Assembly: GCA_023473785.1 (NCBI GenBank)
Contig: JAMCYD010000017.1
Location: 1-9,851 of the forward strand
Direction: 5' to 3'
Source of the DNA: Patescibacteria group bacterium
Lineage (GTDB): Bacteria; Patescibacteriota; Microgenomatia; Levybacterales; UBA12049
DNA length: 9,851 bases
The notes beneath the pieces were generated by a model. It was not told the DNA's origin and did no database searches. It saw only the letters and a program-made list of their open reading frames with translations. Below, piece by piece: positions 5,254-9,851 of this stretch. The position numbers and the translations under genes were made by a program. The first letter of the stretch is position 1; each line of letters begins with the position of its first letter.

Positions 5254-6940
5254 TCCTAATTCTTTCAAATACTTCGTCGACTGAAATTAACCTTGTTTCT
5301 TTCTCCTCGCGTTTTCTCCATTCGATTTTCCCTTGCGGAGTTTTGTCTGAAATAACAAGTCTAATCGGAATTCCGATCAAATCCGCATCAGCAAACTTTC
5401 CGCCCGCTGAGACATCTTCTCTGTCGTCATACAAAACATCTATGCCTCCCTCTATTAATTTTTGATAAACTTTATCTGCCCTATCTTTTGCCGCTCCTAA
5501 AACCAGAAGATGACAATCAAATGGAGCAACGGTTTTCGGCCAAACAATCCCCTTATCATCATGATGTTTTTCAGCAACTGCAGCCAGTGTTCTTGCAAGT
5601 CCAATTCCGTAACAACCCATATAGAACGGCTTGCTTTCCCCATTTCTATCCTTAAATGCTGCTCCTTTCATCTTGGATGAGTAATGAAAACCTAACTGAA
5701 ATATATTTCCAACTTCTATTCCTTTTTTCTGCGTTAATTTTTTTCCTCCCTCAGACAAATATTCTTCCTTTGCCAAAGCAATATCTCCTTCGATGTCTAA
5801 TTTATAATCTCGGTCAATGTTTACGTTGATTAAATCCTGATATTTTTTATTCGCTCCGGTATAAGCATTCTTAATGGTTCGCAGGGAAATATCGCCGATT
5901 ACTTTAACTTTTTTTGATATTCCAATCGGCGAAATAAAGCCCGGTTCTGATCCGATTCCTCTAATTTCTTCCTCGGTTGCATGTCTTAATTGATATGCCT
6001 TTGCCAAATGCGCAAGCTTCACTTCATTAACATCCAGATCTCCCCTAACCACTGCGAGAATCATATTTCCTTTCTCATCAACCATCATCAGATCTTTTAT
6101 CTGTTGCCAAAGGGGTAATTTGTGAAGTTTTACTCCATCTTCCATAGTATTTCCTCTTACTGCTTCAACTTCTTCCATTGGCCTTTCTTTTTCGCTGACA
6201 TTTTTCTCATCGCGCTTAAACTTTGCCACATCTTCATGAGCCGCATATTTACCATCTTCTGTAATTAAAAATTTACTCTCTCCGACATCCGACTCGACGA
6301 TGAATTCATGACAGTATTCTCCTCCAATATAGCCATTATCGGATTCAACAACATACAATTTAGAAGCATCAAACCCCAAATGTTTAAAAATATTTGTATA
6401 CGTTGTCATCATTTTTGCGTATTCTTTTTTGAAATCCTGCTCTGTTGCATGAAATGAATAGGCATCTTTCATTACAAATTCGCGAAGTCTCAAAAGCCCG
6501 CCGCGCGGCCTCAGCTCGTCTCTAAATTTTGTAGAAAACTGATATAAATTAAAAGGCAAATCTTTATAGCTTATTTGAAATTTCCTTACCAAATCAACAA
6601 GCATCTCCTCCGCTGTTCCACCTAAGACAAACTCAGTTTCGTTTCTATCTTTTACGGACATCAGCTCAAATCCTACAGAATTTGTCCTATTTGTTTCCTT
6701 CCAGAGATCAATAGGGTGAAGAACCGGCGCTATCATTTCCTGCGCTCCCGCTCCATCCATTTCCTCTTTTATTATTTTTTGAATTTTGCTTTGAACTCTT
6801 AAGCCTAAAGGGAGAAGATAATATCTTCCTGCGGTACTTTCTCGAATAAAACCTGCTTGATATAAAAGTTTATGGGAAGATGCTGATGCTTCTCTTGGGG
6901 CCTCTTTTATGGTTTTCCCAAATAATTTAGAATAGAGCAT
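5243..6940 (-). CDS. proS: Prolyl-tRNA synthetase, bacterial type with editing (INS) domain
   Basis: Charges tRNA-Pro with proline using ATP in the cytoplasm. It is a class II synthetase of 565 residues, the normal bacterial size. Motif 1 surrounds GAGAQEMIAPVLHP (63-76), the GGTAEE loop is at 107-112, motif 2 is FRDELRPRGGLLRLREF (139-155) with MKDAYSF after it, and motif 3 is GCYGIGLARTLAA (442-454). Between motifs 2 and 3 lies the insertion domain that clears Ala-tRNA-Pro (about 225-405; VVRGDLDVNEVKL, then NAYTGANKKYQDLINVN). The C-terminal anticodon-binding domain follows from about 470. The ATG at 6940 was chosen over a frame reaching 7051 because the family N-terminus LYSKLFGKTIKEAP starts here and the extension overlaps the neighbouring gene. 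An extended -10 box ends 6 nt upstream, with no SD. Confidence 0.98.
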   Translation of the reverse strand: MLYSKLFGKTIKEAPREASASSHKLLYQAGFIRESTAGRYYLLPLGLRVQSKIQKIIKEEMDGAGAQEMIAPVLHPIDLWKETNRTNSVGFELMSVKDRNETEFVLGGTAEEMLVDLVRKFQISYKDLPFNLYQFSTKFRDELRPRGGLLRLREFVMKDAYSFHATEQDFKKEYAKMMTTYTNIFKHLGFDASKLYVVESDNGYIGGEYCHEFIVESDVGESKFLITEDGKYAAHEDVAKFKRDEKNVSEKERPMEEVEAVRGNTMEDGVKLHKLPLWQQIKDLMMVDEKGNMILAVVRGDLDVNEVKLAHLAKAYQLRHATEEEIRGIGSEPGFISPIGISKKVKVIGDISLRTIKNAYTGANKKYQDLINVNIDRDYKLDIEGDIALAKEEYLSEGGKKLTQKKGIEVGNIFQLGFHYSSKMKGAAFKDRNGESKPFYMGCYGIGLARTLAAVAEKHHDDKGIVWPKTVAPFDCHLLVLGAAKDRADKVYQKLIEGGIDVLYDDREDVSAGGKFADADLIGIPIRLVISDKTPQGKIEWRKREEKETRLISVDEVFERIRTKE

Positions 6941-6946
6941 AAAATG

Positions 6947-6955
6947 AGTATAGCA
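6947..6955 (-). promoter_or_regulatory. Extended -10 promoter of proS, likely leaderless
   Basis: TGCTATACT on the minus strand is an extended -10 (TGn plus TATACT, hexamer at 6947-6952). It ends 6 nt before the ATG at 6940, so transcription would start at or next to the first codon. There is no SD in the gap and no convincing -35, which an extended -10 can do without. It lies in the 38-base gap after the 197-aa gene. Confidence 0.6.
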
Positions 6956-6978
6956 TATTTTAATAAGGAGAACTCTTG

Positions 6979-7572
6979 CTATAGGTGAAACGTAGGGTAG
7001 CGGGTATCTGCCAAGACGACAGGCTGTCTCTGCCTTACCGTTTTCTCCCATTTCTTCTGTGTTTCAATATCTCTGCCACCAAATTTGTTGATGACGACAT
7101 CTATCCTCCGCTGATTTTCTGCTTGATTGGGATCTATTACAAAACGGATATCATTATGGCGGTCGAGGGGATCTGCGTATCTTTCATATTCACGACAGTC
7201 AGGATCAAATGATCTTCTTCCCATATGCCAATTATCTCCGGTTTTTTGTATATAAGACAATCTTTTCCCAGCAAGATGTGCATTTACTGCAGATTCCATC
7301 ACCTCAATAAAACTTCTTTGAATCGGGCTACCCATCGGCGCATCGATAACAAGCCTTAGGTCTATTCCATCTACCACAACCGCCGGGTGATCAAAAGAAT
7401 CTGCAAAATCTCCTGCCAGAAACAAAGCCCAGTTAATGCTGTCCAGACGGCCATCTCTTTGAGCTCTTAGAAAACCTACCAGATCGCTTATTACCGCTCT
7501 CTCAGCAGAAGAAATCTGGCCCAAAAAACTTTCTTGTCTTGATAAACCTTGTGGCTCTTCTTTTCTAACCAT
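6979..7572 (-). CDS. Uncharacterised protein, possibly a degenerate nucleotidyltransferase
   Basis: A 197-residue soluble protein I do not recognise with certainty. Residues 48-77 (WALFLAGDFADSF, then VVVDGIDLRLVID) resemble the hG-x-x-x ... D-h-D-L core of Pol-beta-type nucleotidyltransferases. RRIDVVI (156-161) lies where a third acidic strand would be expected. The match is imperfect: the usual S-D-I-D-L reads D-G-I-D-L, so the first catalytic aspartate is either shifted by one residue (D68) or replaced by G69. A relaxed family, or a different fold, is possible. The middle (YIQKTGDNWHMGRRSFDPD) is polar and aromatic-rich. There is no membrane segment or signal peptide. The gene has a good promoter and a hairpin in its leader, and no SD. 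It lies 38 bases before proS and 123 bases after gnd. Confidence 0.7.
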   Translation of the reverse strand: MVRKEEPQGLSRQESFLGQISSAERAVISDLVGFLRAQRDGRLDSINWALFLAGDFADSFDHPAVVVDGIDLRLVIDAPMGSPIQRSFIEVMESAVNAHLAGKRLSYIQKTGDNWHMGRRSFDPDCREYERYADPLDRHNDIRFVIDPNQAENQRRIDVVINKFGGRDIETQKKWEKTVRQRQPVVLADTRYPTFHL

Positions 7573-7584
7573 ACTAAAACTAGC

Positions 7585-7616
7585 AAAAACTGCTTTTTTT
7601 GGAGTGCAGTTTTTTT
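7585..7616. terminator. Stem-loop with T-run: terminator, attenuator or leader hairpin
   Basis: On the plus strand AAAAACTGC (7585-7593) pairs with GCAGTTTTT (7606-7614) across a 12-nt loop, followed by more T to 7616. On the minus strand it forms the same stem, followed by T-rich sequence, and could end transcripts leaving gnd. However, a strong minus-strand promoter lies just upstream of it at 7626-7654, so it also falls in the 5' leader of the 197-aa gene. Only four of the nine pairs (CTGC/GCAG) include the three G-C pairs, so the stem is weak. Confidence 0.5.
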
Positions 7617-7625
7617 ATAAATTGA

Positions 7626-7654
7626 ACTATAGCATTAATTAAAACCATTGACAA
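7626..7654 (-). promoter_or_regulatory. Sigma-70-type promoter of the 197-aa gene
   Basis: TTGTCA (7649-7654) and TATAGT (7626-7631) on the minus strand are 17 bases apart, and TGC directly before the hexamer makes an extended -10. Transcription would start near 7619, giving a leader of about 46 nt that contains the hairpin at 7585-7616. Confidence 0.7.
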
Positions 7655-7695
7655 TATACATATAGAGAGACTGCATTAGAAGAAATTGAAAATGA

Positions 7696-8622
7696 CTAAG
7701 CTTGGGAAACAGAATGGCCGCCGAAGGCGTTTCGAAGCGCCGCCACCATTTTGGCAGCAAAGGATTTTTGGATTTTCGGATCAGTTTCCGATTCATTTCT
7801 GATCTCAAGCGATCTTTGGATAATTTCAATAGGTAAATTCTTTTTTTTGGCCTCTTCAACTGCCCAAATTGTTTCTCCCGAAGCTTTACCGATTACTCCT
7901 GCAATTTTCGAAAGTTTGGGATCTTTTTCCAAAACTTCAATCGTACGCTCCATCATGAATCCCGAAACCAGAGTCCCCTTTTGATAAAGCTTTGCAACTT
8001 TCTGTAGATCGAAGCTGTATTCTGAATTATCCAATAAACCGAACCCCTCTCCTATCGACTGCATTATCCCGTATTCGATTGCATTGTGAACCATTTTGAT
8101 AAAGTGCCCTGCTCCCCCTTCTCCAAAATACTCATGCCCACCGCTAGGTTTGGATAAACTGTCTAAGATAGGAATTATATGTTCATATGCCTTCTTGCTT
8201 CCTCCAACCATAATTGGATAGCCTTCTTTTGCGGCGATTATTCCGCCCGAAACTCCAATTCCAAGAAACAGAATGCCCTTTCCTGTCAATTTCTTAAATC
8301 TTTCTTGGGTATCTTTGTAATTAGAATTTCCGCCGTCAATTATGATATCGCCTTCTTTAAGGTATCCGGAAACCTCGTCTAGGATATTTTGTGTTGTTTC
8401 CCCCGCCGGAAGCATTATCCAAATAACTCGCGGGTTTTGAAGTTTTTTTACTAATTCTTCCAATGAAACTGCGATATCAAACTTATAGTCCGATAAGTCA
8501 GACTTAAGAAGATCGTATGCGGTTTGTGTTCGGTTCCAAACAACCAGCTCATGCTTCTCTTTTATTAATTTCGTAGCCATTCGGCTACCCATTTTACCAA
8601 GTCCAATAAGTCCTACTTGCAT
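7696..8622 (-). CDS. gnd: 6-phosphogluconate dehydrogenase (decarboxylating), short form
   Basis: Oxidises and decarboxylates 6-phosphogluconate to ribulose 5-phosphate with reduction of NAD(P). It is 308 residues, the short form (GndA/YqeC-like), not the 470-residue E. coli type. The Rossmann motif GLIGLGKMG is at 4-12; VWNRT (28-32) after the second strand suggests NADP, but I cannot fix the cofactor. Substrate and catalytic motifs follow: IIDGGNS (94-100), GVSGG (123-127) and GHFIKMVHNAIEYG (172-185), with the expected catalytic K176 and N180. The C-terminal FGGHSV (300-305) is the family hallmark. Its start lies 14 bases beyond the pgl stop, and an extended -10 overlaps that stop codon, so it may be transcribed both with pgl and alone. 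Zwf, the first enzyme of the branch, is not in the window. Confidence 0.97.
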   Translation of the reverse strand: MQVGLIGLGKMGSRMATKLIKEKHELVVWNRTQTAYDLLKSDLSDYKFDIAVSLEELVKKLQNPRVIWIMLPAGETTQNILDEVSGYLKEGDIIIDGGNSNYKDTQERFKKLTGKGILFLGIGVSGGIIAAKEGYPIMVGGSKKAYEHIIPILDSLSKPSGGHEYFGEGGAGHFIKMVHNAIEYGIMQSIGEGFGLLDNSEYSFDLQKVAKLYQKGTLVSGFMMERTIEVLEKDPKLSKIAGVIGKASGETIWAVEEAKKKNLPIEIIQRSLEIRNESETDPKIQKSFAAKMVAALRNAFGGHSVSQA

Positions 8623-8629
8623 AATTCAG

Positions 8630-8638
8630 ATTATATCA
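8630..8638 (-). promoter_or_regulatory. Extended -10 promoter of gnd built on the pgl stop codon
   Basis: TGATATAAT on the minus strand is an extended -10 (TGn plus consensus TATAAT at 8630-8635). Its TGA is the pgl stop codon. The hexamer ends 7 nt before the gnd ATG and no SD is present, which predicts a leaderless or nearly leaderless message. Confidence 0.6.
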
Positions 8639-9355
8639 TTTCAAAATTACATCTGTAAATAAATTCCTTTCAAAACCCTTTTTCTCGCGCAAGATCCTTG
8701 CCGGAGTAACCGCCAAGCTACCCTTTTTGTCAAAAAGACTTATTAGCGCCCCTCTCTTATTTTCTCCTGATACAAAAACGATTGCTGTATTGATACGACG
8801 AAACAGATTCATGGTAGTCGTTACTCGATATCTATATGGATTTTTGCCATTTGCGTCGTAAGCAACGACCATTCGATCTGTTTTGTCAAAGAGTTTTGAA
8901 AATAAAGTTGGATTTTCCGAAAATGGCATTATTCCGGATATGTGTCCGTCAGATCCGATCCCTACGGTCGCGATTATTTCTCCGTCCGGATTATCATGCA
9001 GCCACTCGGTTAATTCTTGATTAAATCTGTCTGCAAGCTGATCTTGAGTCTCTCCACTTTGCACTCTGGTATCAATAAAGTTACACCCCTTTTCCATTGC
9101 GTTTGTATAAAAATCTTCACTCATCATCTGCTCCATATTATTCTCGGCAGGATCCGTGCTATATCTTTCATCCAATACGCTTATAGTAAAATTATTACTT
9201 AGTAAGCTAGTATCAATCCCTCTAAGCAGCGCCAGCGAGGAACCTCCCGACAGCAATAGTAAAATTCTTTTATTGCCTGAGACAGCATTTATAAGCGCAT
9301 TGTTTAATGCCGCCGTAGCTTTTTCTACTGTATCGTTGCTTTTGTCTTCGCTCAT
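8636..9355 (-). CDS. pgl: 6-phosphogluconolactonase
   Basis: Hydrolyses 6-phosphogluconolactone to 6-phosphogluconate, the step before gnd. It belongs to the glucosamine-6-phosphate isomerase/6-phosphogluconolactonase family and is 239 residues, normal length. Key motifs are LLLSGGSS (33-40, phosphate-binding loop), VLDERYS (60-66) and TVGIGSDGHISGIMPF (130-145), corresponding to the family GxGxDGHxASLFP. The following gnd gene makes the lactonase call much more likely than glucosamine-6-phosphate deaminase. The ATG at 9355 was chosen because it begins 1 base after the stop of the tRNA-binding gene; the open frame reaches back to 9427 but would overlap that gene by 71 bases. No strong SD is present, so translational coupling is plausible. 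Confidence 0.93.
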   Translation of the reverse strand: MSEDKSNDTVEKATAALNNALINAVSGNKRILLLLSGGSSLALLRGIDTSLLSNNFTISVLDERYSTDPAENNMEQMMSEDFYTNAMEKGCNFIDTRVQSGETQDQLADRFNQELTEWLHDNPDGEIIATVGIGSDGHISGIMPFSENPTLFSKLFDKTDRMVVAYDANGKNPYRYRVTTTMNLFRRINTAIVFVSGENKRGALISLFDKKGSLAVTPARILREKKGFERNLFTDVILK

Positions 9356-9356
9356 G

Positions 9357-9632
9357 CTAGGCGATTTTATCTCCGGCTTTAGTATTTCCCGCGGGCTCAA
9401 GAAGTATTGGTTTTTCTTCTCCGGCAACTGCCATGAGCATTCCTTGACTTTCTACTCCTCTAAAAATACGGGGTTCCAAATTCACTATAAAAGGCAGCTT
9501 CTTACCTTTTAAGTCTTGCGGACTATACCATTTGGCGATTCCTGAGACGATTTGCCTCTTGAACTGTCCAAAATCAACTTCAAGCCTTAAAAGGTTATCG
9601 CTATTCTCCACTCTCTCAACGGTTAAAATTTC
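9357..9632 (-). pseudogene. tRNA-binding OB-fold protein (MetRS C-terminal/Trbp111-like), headless copy at a fold-back
   Basis: A stand-alone EMAP-type tRNA-binding domain, as found at the C-terminus of MetRS and in CsaA/Trbp111. Family features in the visible part are VENSDNLLRLEVDFG, RQIVSGIAKWYSPQDLKGK, FIVNLEPR, and GVESQGMLMAVAG near the end. The reading frame runs upstream only to codon E at 9632, where a TGA at 9635-9633 cuts it off and the expected start is missing. The missing N-terminus (MDIKLEEFKKIDIRIGEILTVER) is present on the plus strand at 9679, in the other arm of the inverted repeat. Joined in silico, the two give a normal protein of about 107 residues. I therefore think the gene is intact in the organism and broken only in this assembly. 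It leads into pgl with one base between. Confidence 0.8.
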
Positions 9633-9650
9633 TCAATATAACAAGCGGTA

Positions 9651-9659
9651 TGATATAAA
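9651..9659 (+). promoter_or_regulatory. Candidate extended -10 for the tRNA-binding gene
   Basis: TGATATAAA (hexamer 9654-9659 with TGn before it) lies 19 nt upstream of the plus-strand ATG at 9679, predicting a start near 9666 and a short leader with no clear SD. The promoter sits in the unpaired spacer of the inverted repeat, which agrees with the plus-strand copy having the true 5' end. Confidence 0.4.
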
Positions 9660-9678
9660 TGTTGTTGACAAGAGCGTT

Positions 9679-9851
9679 ATGGACATAAAACTTGAAGAAT
9701 TCAAAAAAATAGATATAAGGATTGGAGAAATTTTAACCGTTGAGAGAGTGGAGAATAGCGATAACCTTTTAAGGCTTGAAGTTGATTTTGGACAGTTCAA
9801 GAGGCAAATCGTCTCAGGAATCGCCAAATGGTATAGTCCGCAAGACTTAAA
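9679..9851 (+). CDS. tRNA-binding OB-fold protein, N-terminal 57 residues (true 5' end), cut by window edge
   Basis: Encodes MDIKLEEFKKIDIRIGEI, then VERVENSDNLLRLEV and RQIVSGIAKWYSPQDL before the edge. FxxIDIRIGEI is the standard opening of the EMAP/MetG C-terminal tRNA-binding domain, so this is the authentic start. From codon E17 on it is base-for-base identical to the headless minus-strand copy at 9508-9634. In the organism this sequence most likely continues into the part seen at 9357-9507 and then into pgl. The product would bind tRNA without sequence specificity, as a homodimer (Trbp111-like), or act as a separate MetRS accessory subunit; which one cannot be told here. Confidence 0.85.
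   Translation, partial: MDIKLEEFKKIDIRIGEILTVERVENSDNLLRLEVDFGQFKRQIVSGIAKWYSPQDL

Larger units (their letters stand above)
9508..9851. repeat. Perfect 127-bp inverted repeat with 90-bp spacer at the window end
   Basis: Bases 9508-9634 are the exact reverse complement of 9725-9851, with 9635-9724 between them; mismatch begins at once inside the spacer. The arms are coding sequence of the tRNA-binding gene, so this is a duplication, not a regulatory palindrome. The right arm is cut by the window edge, so 127 is a minimum if the contig goes on. A fold-back assembly or whole-genome-amplification chimera is the most likely cause. Confidence 0.97.

Noticed and set aside
6941..7051. 37-residue N-terminal extension of ProRS
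   Set aside because: It overlaps the 197-aa gene, whereas the family N-terminus and a -10 box fit the ATG at 6940.
9356..9427. 24-residue N-terminal extension of Pgl
   Set aside because: It lies within the coding sequence of the tRNA-binding gene in another frame; the ATG at 9355 directly after that gene's stop is the natural start.
9633..9827. Open frame of 64 codons on the minus strand across the fold-back
   Set aside because: It is the antisense of the plus-strand tRNA-binding gene copy and spans the artificial junction.
1..9851. Alternative genetic code with TGA read as glycine or tryptophan
   Set aside because: No conserved frame contains an internal TGA, pgl ends in TGA, and tryptophan uses TGG, so the standard bacterial code fits.
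9508..9851. Inverted repeat as a phase-variable invertible promoter or hairpin telomere
   Set aside because: The arms are coding sequence, no recombinase gene is in view, arm length equals a common assembly k-mer, and a telomere would lack the 90-base spacer. Artifact is simpler, though not proven.

Overview
The window looks like a housekeeping stretch from a bacterium of the Candidate Phyla Radiation (Patescibacteria), most likely the Microgenomates (OP11) side. The signs are small compact genes, short intergenic gaps, a shortened DnaX, A-rich TTAAAATTCAAAA-type sequence between genes and inside a coding loop, and normal use of TGA as stop, which argues against the code-25 Gracilibacteria/Absconditabacteria. 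This placement is inference from style; no rRNA gene is present. Almost every gene lies on the minus strand, so the genomic reading order runs from right to left.

Right end (7696-9851): a stand-alone tRNA-binding OB-fold protein, pgl (6-phosphogluconolactonase) and gnd (6-phosphogluconate dehydrogenase) form a tight group that carries out the last two steps of the oxidative pentose phosphate branch. The last 344 bases are a perfect 127-bp inverted repeat around a 90-bp spacer. It splits the tRNA-binding gene into a headless minus-strand copy and a plus-strand copy that has the true start. This is most probably a fold-back assembly or amplification artifact.

Middle right (4935-7654): a 197-aa protein of uncertain family (possibly a degenerate nucleotidyltransferase) has its own promoter and a hairpin leader. 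It is followed by proS (bacterial-type prolyl-tRNA synthetase with editing domain). A 77-aa single-pass membrane protein on the plus strand converges on proS and overlaps its tail.

Middle left (3091-4934): a MYG1/DHH-like phosphohydrolase, a HIT-family hydrolase with an SD-supported GTG start, rpsU (bS21) and ybeY (16S rRNA maturation endoribonuclease) run as one tight operon.

Left (1-2971): dnaX and ybaB form the classical pair, but the usual recR does not follow. Instead a sigma-70-like promoter drives a protein with two helix-turn-helix segments and AT-hook-like motifs, followed by prs (ribose-phosphate pyrophosphokinase, cut by the window edge). dnaX has an A AAA AAG slippery heptamer in the E. 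coli phase, exactly where a -1 shift would give a gamma-like short form.

Two start modes are visible. Genes inside operons often have a Shine-Dalgarno (ybaB, rpsU, HIT). Several genes at the head of a transcript (proS, gnd, the 77-aa protein) have a -10 box ending 6-7 nt before the ATG and no SD, which suggests leaderless mRNAs. I see no mobile element, CRISPR array, defence system, tRNA or rRNA gene. Every base is in a gene or within about 125 bases of one.
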